DNA from: an uncultured Clostridia bacterium
Lineage (GTDB): Bacteria; Bacillota; Clostridia; TANB77; CAG-508
Length of the DNA: 64,000 nt
Assembly (NCBI GenBank): GCA_947589015.1
Contig: CANPZF010000008.1
Span: 1 to 64,000, forward strand
Direction: 5' to 3'
In this document: positions 41,963-52,264 of the stretch, piece after piece
How the letters are laid out: each line of letters opens with the position of its first letter
Numbering within the stretch: position 1 is the first letter of the stretch
Translations under genes and position numbers: made by a program
The notes under the pieces: generated by a model
Databases searched by the model: none
What the model saw: only the letters and a program-made list of their open reading frames with translations
What the model was told of the DNA's origin: nothing

Positions 41963-43993
41963 ATGAAAAATAAAAAAGGAATAATTATCATATTAATTTT
42001 ATTAATAATTACTATTACAATTATTGCAACAATATGTGTTATAAAAAATGCACCAAAACCAGAAGAAGTATTAAATAGTTATATAGACAATTTAAATAGC
42101 AAGAATTATGAAGCAATATATGAATTACTAAGTAACTCAAGCAAAAGTACATATTCTAAAGAAGATTTTATAACAAGAAATGAAAATATACATGAAGGTA
42201 TTGAGGCATTTAATATAAAAGTTTCTGAAATAAATGTTGAAAAACAGAATAATAAAATAGAAATAAAATATAAACAAAGTATGAACACTGTAGCTGGAAA
42301 TATTGAATTTTCAAATACAATGGATGTAGTAAAAGAAGACAAACAATATAAAATAAATTGGAATTCAAGTTTAATTTATCCGGATTTAAAGGATGATTAT
42401 AAGTTAAGAGTGAAAACTTTAAAAGGAAAAAGAGGTGCAATTTTAGACAAGAATGGCAATGAATTAGCTTATGATGGAACAATATCATCAGTAGGGATAG
42501 TTCCAGGAAAGTTAGGAGAGAATAGAGAAAGCAATATACAAAAAATAGCACAATTATTAGAAATTTCAACAGATTATATAAATACACAACTAGGAGCATC
42601 TTATGTAAAAGACGATACATTTGTGCCAATAAAAAAGATATCAAAAACAAATGAAACATTGAAGACAAGTTTACTGCAAATACCAGGAATCATGATAAAT
42701 GATGCGGAAGGAAGAGTTTATACTTTAGGAGAAGAAGCAGCACATTTAATAGGATATGTACAAAATATAAATGCAGAAGAATTAGAAAAAAAGCAAGATG
42801 CAGGATATAATGCAAATAGTTTAATAGGAAAAACAGGATTAGAAGCAGTATATGAAGACAGATTAAAAGCAACAGATGGAGTTAAAATATATTTAGAAGA
42901 CCAAGAAGGAAATATGGTAAAACAAATAGCAATGCAAGAGCAGAAAAATGGAGAAGATATAACTTTAACAATAGATAGTAATATTCAAAAACAATTATAT
43001 AATGAACTAAAAAATGATAAAGGACTATTTGTTGTAATGCAACCACAAACTGGTAAATTATTAGCACTAGTTAGTACACCTTCTTATAATTCAAACGATT
43101 TTACACTAGGTATGACAAATGAAAAATGGGAAAGTTTAAATAATGATAAAAATAAACCGTTATTTAATAGGTTTATCCAAAGCTATTGTCCAGGTTCAAC
43201 TTTTAAGCCAATAACAGGAGCAATAGGATTAACAACAGAAAAATTATCAGCAGATGAAGAATTGAACTATACAGGAACAAGATGGCAAAAAGATAGCAGT
43301 TGGGGAGATTATAGTATTACAACATTAACAGCATATTCAGGAAAGAAAAACTTGCTAAATGGAATGATACATTCTGATAATATCTATTTTGCACAAGCAG
43401 CACTAAAAATAGGGAGTAGTGCATTTACAGAAGGATTAAGAAAAATAGGATTTGGAGAAAATATAGATTTTCCGCTTAGTTTAACAAAATCTCAATTTAG
43501 TAATAGTGATACTATAGAAAATGAAGGAAAATTAGCAAATTCTGGATATGGACAAGGGGATATATTAGTGAATCCAATTCATATGGCATCTATTTATTCA
43601 GCATTTGCAAATGATGGAAATATGGTAAAACCAATAATAGAAGAAAATCAAGATATTGAAATATTAAAACAAAATGTATTTTCAAAAGAGGCAGTAGATA
43701 TAATAAAACAAGCATTGATACAAGTGGTAGAAAATCCAGAAGGAACAGCTAATGATATGAAAATAAGTGGGAAAACGATTGCAGGTAAAACAGGAACGGC
43801 AGAATTAAAAAAATCAAGAGATGACACAGAAAGTGGAACTCTAGGCTGGTTTAACTGTTTTACTATAGAAGATGACGAGAACAAAAATTTATTAGTGATT
43901 AGTATGGTTGAGAATATCCAAGATAATAGAGATGGTGGAAGTCATTACTTAATTCCTAAAATAAAAAAATTGCTTATAAATTCTTATAAATAG
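41963..43993 (+). CDS. MecA/PBP2a-like penicillin-binding transpeptidase
   Basis: MecA_N (NTF2-like) N-terminus; catalytic STFK (CPGSTFKPI), SDN, KTGTAEL. Confidence 0.9.
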   Translation: MKNKKGIIIILILLIITITIIATICVIKNAPKPEEVLNSYIDNLNSKNYEAIYELLSNSSKSTYSKEDFITRNENIHEGIEAFNIKVSEINVEKQNNKIEIKYKQSMNTVAGNIEFSNTMDVVKEDKQYKINWNSSLIYPDLKDDYKLRVKTLKGKRGAILDKNGNELAYDGTISSVGIVPGKLGENRESNIQKIAQLLEISTDYINTQLGASYVKDDTFVPIKKISKTNETLKTSLLQIPGIMINDAEGRVYTLGEEAAHLIGYVQNINAEELEKKQDAGYNANSLIGKTGLEAVYEDRLKATDGVKIYLEDQEGNMVKQIAMQEQKNGEDITLTIDSNIQKQLYNELKNDKGLFVVMQPQTGKLLALVSTPSYNSNDFTLGMTNEKWESLNNDKNKPLFNRFIQSYCPGSTFKPITGAIGLTTEKLSADEELNYTGTRWQKDSSWGDYSITTLTAYSGKKNLLNGMIHSDNIYFAQAALKIGSSAFTEGLRKIGFGENIDFPLSLTKSQFSNSDTIENEGKLANSGYGQGDILVNPIHMASIYSAFANDGNMVKPIIEENQDIEILKQNVFSKEAVDIIKQALIQVVENPEGTANDMKISGKTIAGKTGTAELKKSRDDTESGTLGWFNCFTIEDDENKNLLVISMVENIQDNRDGGSHYLIPKIKKLLINSYK

Positions 43994-44150
43994 TTACAAG
44001 ATAATGATTTGAAAATTAGCTATGAAAATGCTTATATATTAATATATTTTGTCAAAACATATCTGGGGTGTAACAATCTGGGTCTTGACTGCAAATATTA
44101 ATATATAAGCATTTTCGCATATTCTAAATTTGTAACCATTATCCTGTAAC
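43993..44150. repeat. 158-bp palindromic element, copy 1
   Basis: GTTACAAGATAATG...AAAATGCTTATATATTAATAT...ATATTAATATATAAGCATTTT...CATTATCCTGTAAC. Confidence 0.88.
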
Positions 44151-44227
44151 ATAAATAACAAATATAGAAAAGAAGGTATTGACTTATAGCCTGATTTATG
44201 AGATAAATATAACATAGGAGGTATACT

Positions 44228-45109
44228 ATGGAAAAATCAAAAGTATATTTTACAAAGGAGATTACTCCAGAAAGTTTAATTAAAATTTATGAAAAGGTTG
44301 GAAAAGAACTAACAGGAAAAGTAGCAATAAAAATATCAACAGGAGAGCCAGGTGGACATAACTTTTTAAACCCTAATTTAATAAAAGATTTGGTACAAAA
44401 ATTAAATGGAACAATAGTAGAATGTAATACAGCATATGAAGGAAGAAGAAATACTACACAAGAACATTGGAAAGCAATTAGAGAACATGGATTTATGGAT
44501 ATTGCAAAAGTAGATATTATGGATGAAGAAGGAGATATGCCAATTCCAGTAAAAAATGGAACACATTTAAAAGAAAATTATGTAGGAATACATTTAAAAA
44601 ATTATGATTCAATGTTGATGTTGTCACATTTTAAAGGACATGCGATGGGAGGATTTGGAGGAGCACTAAAAAATATGTCAATAGGAGTAGCTTCATCAGA
44701 AGGTAAATCATGGATTCACACAGCTGGAAAAACAAGAAAACCAGCTGAATTATGGACCAATTTGCCAGAACAAGATTCTTTCTTAGAATCAATGGCAGAA
44801 GCAGATGAATCAGTTATTAACTATATGAATGGAAATATTGTGTATATTAATGTTATTAATAATCTTTCTATTGACTGTGATTGTGATAGTAATCCAGAAG
44901 CACCTTGTATGGCAGACATTGGAATAACTGCATCTGTTGATCCAGTTGCATGTGATAAAGCAAGTTTAGATTTTATATATAATTCTAATGATAATGGAAG
45001 AGACCATTTTATTGAAAGAGTAGAATCAAGACATGGAATTCATACAATTGAACATGCAGAAGAATTGGGCATAGGAACAACTAATTATGAATTGATAAAT
45101 TTGGATTAA
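44228..45109 (+). CDS. DUF362 domain protein
   Basis: VAIKISTGEPGGHNFLNPNLIKDLVQKLNGTIVECNTAYEGRR; HFKGHAMGGFGGALKNMSIG. Confidence 0.85.
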   Translation: MEKSKVYFTKEITPESLIKIYEKVGKELTGKVAIKISTGEPGGHNFLNPNLIKDLVQKLNGTIVECNTAYEGRRNTTQEHWKAIREHGFMDIAKVDIMDEEGDMPIPVKNGTHLKENYVGIHLKNYDSMLMLSHFKGHAMGGFGGALKNMSIGVASSEGKSWIHTAGKTRKPAELWTNLPEQDSFLESMAEADESVINYMNGNIVYINVINNLSIDCDCDSNPEAPCMADIGITASVDPVACDKASLDFIYNSNDNGRDHFIERVESRHGIHTIEHAEELGIGTTNYELINLD

Positions 45110-45136
45110 AATGATATAAAAAACAGATACATATGA

Positions 45137-45167
45137 AAATCAATCAGAAATGGTTGATTTTTTCTTT
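45137..45167 (+). terminator. Rho-independent terminator
   Basis: AAATCAATCA-N4-TGGTTGATTTTTT. Confidence 0.7.
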
Positions 45168-45335
45168 ATACAGGTTTATTATTTATGATAATAATTTTTT
45201 TAAAACAGAATAGGTATAAATATATAAAATATCTAAATTGGAAGAAATGATTAATAATAAAATAAAAATGAAAATTCAAGAATATTAAGTTATGTAAATT
45301 CTGAACTAGAGAAAAAATATTAAGAGGTAAATAGT

Positions 45336-45929
45336 ATGAAAAAAGTATATATTGTATTAACACACACAGGAACTACATTATCAAAAATTATAAAAAGTTA
45401 TACTAAAGATGAATTTTCACATGTTTCAATTTCATTAGATGAAAAACTAAATGAAATGTACAGTTTCGGTAGACTTCATCCATATAACCCTTTTTGGGCT
45501 GGTTTTGTACATGAGGCTATTAATAAAGGAACATTTAAAAGATTTTCAAACACAAAAGCAAGAATATATTCTTTAGGAGTAACTGAAAAGCAATATGAAA
45601 GTATAAAAGATAATATAGAACAAATAAAAAATGAAAATTATAAATTTAATATATTAGGATTAATAGCGGTAGGATTTAGAAAAAAGATATCAATGAAAAA
45701 ATCATTTTATTGTGCAGAATTTATTAAGTATATAATAGAAAAAGCAGAGATACGAAATAATTTACCATATATAGTAAAACCAGAAGATTTTAAAAAATTG
45801 AATGAAATAGAAGAATTATACAATGGACTTTTAAAAGACTATACATATAGAAAAATTGTTAAAAAAGAATTATTAAAAAATAAAATATCAGCCTATGATA
45901 TTGAAATGAAAGAAAAAATAAATTATTAA
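45336..45929 (+). CDS. Permuted papain-like (YiiX/NlpC-like) hypothetical protein
   Basis: THTGTTLSKIIKSYTKDEFSHVSISLDEKLNEMYSFGR; SFYCAEFIKYII. Confidence 0.55.
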   Translation: MKKVYIVLTHTGTTLSKIIKSYTKDEFSHVSISLDEKLNEMYSFGRLHPYNPFWAGFVHEAINKGTFKRFSNTKARIYSLGVTEKQYESIKDNIEQIKNENYKFNILGLIAVGFRKKISMKKSFYCAEFIKYIIEKAEIRNNLPYIVKPEDFKKLNEIEELYNGLLKDYTYRKIVKKELLKNKISAYDIEMKEKINY

Positions 45930-45939
45930 GGAGAACAAA

Positions 45940-46605
45940 TTGAATATTGAAAAAACACTAAAAAATATTGAACAATTAAATGAAAAATATATAGCAAATA
46001 ATCACAATGGGATAAAAACGTCAGAAGATGAAAATTATAAAATAATAAAAGGAGTTCAACCTATAATTTTATCTGCACCTCATGCAGTAAGACAAAATAC
46101 AATAAATAAAATTAAAGCAGCAGAAAGATATACGGGTGCTATTGTAGAATACTTATGTGAAAAAATCGGAACTAATGGAATAGTGAGAACGTGTAATTTT
46201 GGGGATAATCCTAACAGTGAAAACGAAGGATATGGATTAAAATACAAAGAAGCAATTTTACAATTAATAGAAGATAAAAATATAAAATGTTTAATAGATT
46301 TTCATGGATGTAAAGACACATATGGATTCGATTTTGATATAGGAACTAATAATAAAAAAAATATAAATAATATGGATGATTATTTAAAAATAATTCAAAA
46401 TGGATTGGGAAAAATAGGAATAGTAACTATAGATAATCATTTTAAAGCTACTAAAGAGGAGGTCATTTGCAATTATGTAAGTCGTCATTCAAAAATTGCT
46501 TGCTTTCAAATTGAAATAAGTAAAAAAATTAGATTAAATAAACAATCAATGATTAACTTATTACAACAGTTAGAGATTATAATCAAAGATTTATGCAAGT
46601 ATTAG
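45940..46605 (+). CDS. N-formylglutamate amidohydrolase-like protein
   Basis: PIILSAPHAVRQNT; IKCLIDFHGCKDTYGFDFDIGT. Confidence 0.6.
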   Translation: MNIEKTLKNIEQLNEKYIANNHNGIKTSEDENYKIIKGVQPIILSAPHAVRQNTINKIKAAERYTGAIVEYLCEKIGTNGIVRTCNFGDNPNSENEGYGLKYKEAILQLIEDKNIKCLIDFHGCKDTYGFDFDIGTNNKKNINNMDDYLKIIQNGLGKIGIVTIDNHFKATKEEVICNYVSRHSKIACFQIEISKKIRLNKQSMINLLQQLEIIIKDLCKY

Positions 46606-46639
46606 ATTTCTCTATTGATAACAAAGAATTTCAAAAAAA

Positions 46640-46797
46640 GTTACAGGACAATGGTTTAAAAATTAGCTATGAAAATGCTTATATATTAATATATTTTGTC
46701 AAAACATATCTGGGGTGTAACAATCCGGGTCTTGACTGCAAATATTAATATATAAGCATTTTCACATATTTTAAGTTTATAATCATTATCCTGTAAC
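46640..46797. repeat. 158-bp palindromic element, copy 2
   Basis: Same length and arms as 43993-44150. Confidence 0.88.
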
Positions 46798-46888
46798 AAA
46801 AAAATAAAACTTCAAAAAAATATTGTAGACATTTTACATATTTTATGATAATATAATCAAAAATATATTTAAAAATCGGGAGATGAAT

Positions 46889-48472
46889 ATGTTGAACAAT
46901 AAATTTTACGTAACCACACCAATATATTATCCTAGTGGAAGATTTCATATAGGGACTGCATATACAACAGTTTTAGCAGATAGCATAAAGAGATATCATA
47001 AGCTAAAAGGCGAAGACACTTATATGCTAACAGGAACTGATGAACATGGCCAAAAAATACAAGAGGTTGCCAAGAAAAATGGGCAAACTCCAAAAGAATA
47101 TGTAGACAAAATGGCAAATGTTGCAAAAGAATTATGGGCTAAAATGGATATACAATATGATGATTATATTCAAACAACAGAAACGAGACATGAAAAGGTA
47201 GTACAAAAAATATTTGAAAAATTTAAAGAACAAGGAGATATTTATAAGGGAGAATATGAAGGACTTTACTGTGTACCATGTGAAACATATTTTACGCAAA
47301 CGCAACTAGTTAATGGAAAATGTCCTGACTGTGGTAGAGATGTAATACCAATGAAAGAAGAAGCTTATTTTTTCAATATGAAAAAATATACAGACAAATT
47401 ATTAAAATATTATGAGGAAAATCCCGATTTTATAAAACCAGATTACAGAAAAAATGAGATGATTAATAATTTTATAAAACCAGGGCTAGAAGACTTATGT
47501 GTAACGAGGACAACTTTTGATTGGGGAATAAAAGTACCATCAGATCCAAAGCATGTTGTATATGTGTGGTTAGATGCTTTAGTAAATTATTTATCAGCTT
47601 TAAACTATTTATCAGATGAAGATGATACATTAATGAAAAAATACTGGCCAGCAGATTTACAAATAGTTGGAAAAGATATTGCGAGATTTCATCTAATATA
47701 TTGGCCTATATTTTTAATGGCATTAGATTTACCATTACCAAAAACAATATTAGTACACAATTGGATTATGATGAAAGATGGTAAAATGTCAAAATCTAAA
47801 GGAAATGTAATTTATCCTGAAACTCTATTAGATAGATATGGACTAGATGCAGTAAGGTACTTTTTATTAAGAGAAATGCCAGTAGCACAAGACGGTATAT
47901 TTTCACCAGAACAATTTGTAGAAAGATACAATTTTGATTTATGCAATGATTTAAGTAATTTATTAAATAGAACAATATCTATGGTTAATAAATATTTTGA
48001 TGGTAATGTTCCTAATTATAACGGAACAATCAATGAGGTAGATAAAGAATTAGAAGAATTTACAAATAAGCAGATAGACAATTTTGAAATGAAATTAAAT
48101 AATTATGAAATAGCTAATGCACTTCAAGAAATATGGACATTAATTTCTAGAACTAATAAATATATAGATGAAACAATGCCATGGTCATTAGCAAAAGAAG
48201 AAAAGACAGAACAACTTAAATCAGTTATGTATCATTTAATAGAAAATTTAAGAAAAATTGCTATATTAATAAGTCCATTTATGAGTAGCACGGCAAACAA
48301 GATTTTTAAACAAATAGGAATTGAAAAAAATGAGTTAAAATTGTGGTATAGTTTAAAAAATTATGATAAAATTGAAAATGTAAAAACGATACAAAAGGGC
48401 GAACCAATATTTATGAGATTAAATAAAGAAGAAGAAATAGCATATATTCAAGATGCTATGAACAATAAATAA
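46889..48472 (+). CDS. metG: Methionyl-tRNA synthetase
   Basis: YVTTPIYYPSGRFHIGTAYTTVLAD; KMSKSKGNVIYP. Confidence 0.95.
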   Translation: MLNNKFYVTTPIYYPSGRFHIGTAYTTVLADSIKRYHKLKGEDTYMLTGTDEHGQKIQEVAKKNGQTPKEYVDKMANVAKELWAKMDIQYDDYIQTTETRHEKVVQKIFEKFKEQGDIYKGEYEGLYCVPCETYFTQTQLVNGKCPDCGRDVIPMKEEAYFFNMKKYTDKLLKYYEENPDFIKPDYRKNEMINNFIKPGLEDLCVTRTTFDWGIKVPSDPKHVVYVWLDALVNYLSALNYLSDEDDTLMKKYWPADLQIVGKDIARFHLIYWPIFLMALDLPLPKTILVHNWIMMKDGKMSKSKGNVIYPETLLDRYGLDAVRYFLLREMPVAQDGIFSPEQFVERYNFDLCNDLSNLLNRTISMVNKYFDGNVPNYNGTINEVDKELEEFTNKQIDNFEMKLNNYEIANALQEIWTLISRTNKYIDETMPWSLAKEEKTEQLKSVMYHLIENLRKIAILISPFMSSTANKIFKQIGIEKNELKLWYSLKNYDKIENVKTIQKGEPIFMRLNKEEEIAYIQDAMNNK

Positions 48473-48492
48473 AACGAAAGAAGGAATATTTT

Positions 48493-48711
48493 ATGGAAAA
48501 AACAAAAGAAAGTAAAACAAAGACAAGTAAAAAAACAGATAAAAATAAAGAAAAACCAACTATAGGAGATATTATTTTTAGAGTATTAATATTATTAGCT
48601 ATTTTCTTTATAGTAGTAATTATGTATGTATTCTATATTAAACAGACTAAGGAAAATAAAGTTCAATATAAAAATTTTAATAATGTACAAATAATTTCTA
48701 ATGTTAAATAG
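48493..48711 (+). CDS. Small single-TM hypothetical protein
   Basis: Lys-rich N-terminus plus one TM; SD AAGGAAT. Confidence 0.5.
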   Translation: MEKTKESKTKTSKKTDKNKEKPTIGDIIFRVLILLAIFFIVVIMYVFYIKQTKENKVQYKNFNNVQIISNVK

Positions 48712-48743
48712 TAAAAATTATTGTTGTTATTAGTTAGATTACA

Positions 48744-48840
48744 AAAAAGTTGATATATTAATATTTATTGGCTGGCTAAATGCACTATATGGTGTTTATA
48801 TTTATCTTTGCTTTTTAAAATATTAATATATCAACTTTTT
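48744..48840. terminator. Long-stem palindrome/terminator
   Basis: AAAAAGTTGATATATTAATATTT ... AAATATTAATATATCAACTTTTT. Confidence 0.6.
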
Positions 48841-48946
48841 TATTAAAATTTTTTAAAAATATACTACTAAAATAGAGAAAAATGTTATATAATAAAAAAA
48901 TAAAATAATAATATTCATAATATATATAATAGAAGGAATGTTTTAT

Positions 48947-49870
48947 ATGGAGAAATTTTTAAAAAAAACGTATGTGGCACAAAAATCAGAAGAAGAACAG
49001 GTAGATATAAAAATAGTATTAATAATTGTTCCTATAGTGATATTAATTGTAGCTATAATATTTATAATAATAAATATTGTAAGAATTGAAAATGAAAAAA
49101 AAGAACAAGAAATATATGCAAAACAAATAGCAGAGCAGAGAATTAAAGAGGAACAAATAAAAATAGAAAAAGAAAAAGAAGAAGAAAGAAAGAGACAAGA
49201 AAAAATCCCCAAATTAACAGAACAAGGTAGGCAAAATATAGAATCAATATATAGCTCAGATACTAAAAGAGTTTTTTTAACTTTTGATGATGGACCATCA
49301 ACAGTTACACCAACAATATTAGATATATTAAAAGAACAAAACATATTAGCAACATTTTTTGTATTAGGTTCAAGAGTTGAACAAATGCCTGATATGGTAA
49401 AAAGAATATACGAAGAAGGACATTATATAGCCAATCATGGATATTCACATGTATATTCTTCAATATATTCAACTCCAGAAATGGTATTAAATGAATACAA
49501 TCAATGCAATGATGCTGTAAAAAATGCCATAGGTGTTCCAGAATATAATTCACATTTATTTAGATATCCAGGAGGATATGCTGGAGGTCCATATGCCACA
49601 ATAAAAGCTCAAGCAAAGGACATATTAAGTCAAAATGATATTTTATATGTGGATTGGAATGCGTTAACTGGAGATGCAGAAACAACGAAACCAACCATAG
49701 AATTTGAGATGCAAAGGTTGCAAGAAACAGTAGGTAATAAAAATAGTGCAGTAATTTTAATGCATGATGCACAAGCTAAAAAAGTAACAGCAGAAGCATT
49801 GCCACAGATAATTTCATATTTAAAAGAACAAGGATATGAATTTAAAAACTTTTATAGCATAATAAAATAA
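48947..49870 (+). CDS. Polysaccharide deacetylase (NodB domain), membrane-anchored
   Basis: KRVFLTFDDGPSTVTPTILDIL; HGYSHVYSS; RYPGG. Confidence 0.93.
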   Translation: MEKFLKKTYVAQKSEEEQVDIKIVLIIVPIVILIVAIIFIIINIVRIENEKKEQEIYAKQIAEQRIKEEQIKIEKEKEEERKRQEKIPKLTEQGRQNIESIYSSDTKRVFLTFDDGPSTVTPTILDILKEQNILATFFVLGSRVEQMPDMVKRIYEEGHYIANHGYSHVYSSIYSTPEMVLNEYNQCNDAVKNAIGVPEYNSHLFRYPGGYAGGPYATIKAQAKDILSQNDILYVDWNALTGDAETTKPTIEFEMQRLQETVGNKNSAVILMHDAQAKKVTAEALPQIISYLKEQGYEFKNFYSIIK

Positions 49871-49895
49871 GTAAATTTGGAGGGAGCGAATAATC

Positions 49896-52208
49896 TTGCA
49901 TAAAAGAGTAAAGAAAGATGTAGAAATAGAAGAAAAATTAAAGTATATCGGATTGGATTTAAGAGACATACCAGATAGTTTACAGGAATTTGAACAATTA
50001 CAATTTCGAATACCAAAATTTTATAATGAAAAACAGTATAGGCAATATAGATATGTACCAATTAACAAAATACAAATATTATTATCACCAACAAATAGAT
50101 TGGAAGACTTGCAAGAAAAGTATAAAAAAGCGAGACCATTGGCAGATTATTTAGATAGTGAAAATGAAGAAAACATATTGAGATATACTACTTTTTTAAA
50201 TATGTTAAAACAAGTTGAAATAGAAGAAATAAAAAAAATAGAAGAAGAACAAGAAAACTTAAATAAAAAAATTCCATTTAAAGTTAAATTTGAAGGAAAC
50301 TATTTATGGCAAATATATTATTCTGAAAATGTTGACAAGTACTTTATGCTAGTGCCAATTGAAGATTCAGATTATTCAGCTTTTTTCTATTTATTAAAAA
50401 AGAAAATTGAAGATAATGATGATGAAAAAGTCTTTGTACCAATAAGTAATATGATGTATAGTTCAACGTACCTAAAAAAATCAGAATTCGAAGATATTGA
50501 AAACTATTTATGGTTATTTACAAAAGACTGGCCATTAGTATATGAAGTTTATGACAAACAAGATAAATTAACAATACAAATTATAGGCGAGACAGAAGTA
50601 TATCAAAAAATAAAAAGTCCATACAAATTTAAATTAAATAATAAAGTAGAGGCAAATAGATTTTATAAATTATTAAAAGCATTATTTATTTTACAAACAG
50701 AATTACAACAATATTTTACTTTTAAAACTAATATATCTAAAACTGGTGAGATAGAATTCTATTTAGAAGATGAAATAATAGAGTATGAAACAATTGCAGA
50801 TTTTATTGATGAACAATATGAAAAAGCTATTGAACTGGAGAAAATTGCTGAAGAATTGATAGAAGAGAATACAAAAAAACTACAGAATTTACAACAACAA
50901 GCAGCAGAACAAGAAATAGAATATTTAGCAAAAGAAAAACAAATATCAACATTTTTAGAGTGTAAAAAATCTTTTTTTGGAAGATTTAAATACTATTTTA
51001 AATATAGTAAGAAAAATCAGAAACATAAAGTAAAAGAAGAATCTGAAGAAATAGATGCAGAAGAAAATAGAAAAGAGAATAAACAACGAAAGAAAACGCA
51101 AAGAACTAAGAAAAAAAATTGTACTTTAGAAGAATTAATTGAAATATATAAAGAATATGAGATTATAGAAGGTAGACTGAAAGATTTACTAATGGACATA
51201 AATGCTATAAAATTAAAAAATAAAAATATGAAGAAAAAAATTGAAAATGCAACTATGTTTATAAATGAAATTGATAGTCATAAAAAAAGCATATTTGAAT
51301 TTTGGAAATATAGTAATAAAGATGAAGTTGCGGCTTTAGCTGAAGGAGAAGAAGAAGAGGTTAATATCATAAAAAAAATTACAAAAGTTTTTGATTATGA
51401 CGAAGACTTTGAGAATTTTGGAAAAATGATGGATAAAGTTCAAAGAAGCAATTTAACAAAAGAACAAACAGATAGTATCTATATTACTACTACAAATATT
51501 TTAGATATACTAAATAAAGTGAAAAATAATGAAGCCTTACCAAAAGATATAGAATTAAATTTAAAACAGTTAAAGAAAGAAGCTATAAAAGAAAAAATAA
51601 TGGCAGAAGATGAGGAATTTGATATATTTGGTGGAATAATGAAAGATAATACAAAAGTTTCTCAAATAGATGACAAAAAACATAGAGAATTACCAAAAGA
51701 TAAATTTAGTATACTTGAAATTAACAAAAATACTAAGCAAATAGGCTATAAAATGACATTAGTAAAAGTAATAGAAAACATAAAGGAAGCATTAAAAAAT
51801 ATTGTAGTATCAGAAGATATTCCAGTATATAAAGCTATTGATGAAGAAAAATTAAATGCAAAAAATATAAATATATTTAATATAAATGCAGAAGATGAAA
51901 TAAGAGAGGCATTAAGAGAAGACAAAAGTAGAATTAAATTCTATAAGATAAATTTAAAGAGAGGTACTAATGCAGTAAGTTATACTAATATAATATTTTA
52001 TGATAATCAAAATAAAACTTTGCCTATTGGGCAAAATTTGTCTAGTAAAATATTAGTAGATATTTCCAAATTACCACTAATACTTAAAAAGAAAGAAAGT
52101 TTTAAAATGATAACATTTGAGGACTCAAAAAACGATTTTTCTAAAGCAAAAATAAAAATGATAATGGTCTATGAATATGATATAAAAGAAAATGATAAAA
52201 CTAAATAA
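49896..52208 (+). CDS. Large coiled-coil hypothetical protein (770 aa)
   Basis: Intact ORF, TTG start after GGAGGGAG; Glu/Lys-rich central region. Confidence 0.7.
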   Translation: MHKRVKKDVEIEEKLKYIGLDLRDIPDSLQEFEQLQFRIPKFYNEKQYRQYRYVPINKIQILLSPTNRLEDLQEKYKKARPLADYLDSENEENILRYTTFLNMLKQVEIEEIKKIEEEQENLNKKIPFKVKFEGNYLWQIYYSENVDKYFMLVPIEDSDYSAFFYLLKKKIEDNDDEKVFVPISNMMYSSTYLKKSEFEDIENYLWLFTKDWPLVYEVYDKQDKLTIQIIGETEVYQKIKSPYKFKLNNKVEANRFYKLLKALFILQTELQQYFTFKTNISKTGEIEFYLEDEIIEYETIADFIDEQYEKAIELEKIAEELIEENTKKLQNLQQQAAEQEIEYLAKEKQISTFLECKKSFFGRFKYYFKYSKKNQKHKVKEESEEIDAEENRKENKQRKKTQRTKKKNCTLEELIEIYKEYEIIEGRLKDLLMDINAIKLKNKNMKKKIENATMFINEIDSHKKSIFEFWKYSNKDEVAALAEGEEEEVNIIKKITKVFDYDEDFENFGKMMDKVQRSNLTKEQTDSIYITTTNILDILNKVKNNEALPKDIELNLKQLKKEAIKEKIMAEDEEFDIFGGIMKDNTKVSQIDDKKHRELPKDKFSILEINKNTKQIGYKMTLVKVIENIKEALKNIVVSEDIPVYKAIDEEKLNAKNINIFNINAEDEIREALREDKSRIKFYKINLKRGTNAVSYTNIIFYDNQNKTLPIGQNLSSKILVDISKLPLILKKKESFKMITFEDSKNDFSKAKIKMIMVYEYDIKENDKTK

Positions 52209-52264
52209 CAAAAAATCTTCTATCACATATTATATATCAAATTATTATGTGATAGGAGATTTCT

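Noticed and set aside
48744-48840. Fourth copy of the 158-bp palindrome family
   Set aside because: Shares only the ATATTAATATAT arm; lacks the conserved centre and outer arms, so treated as a separate terminator-like hairpin.
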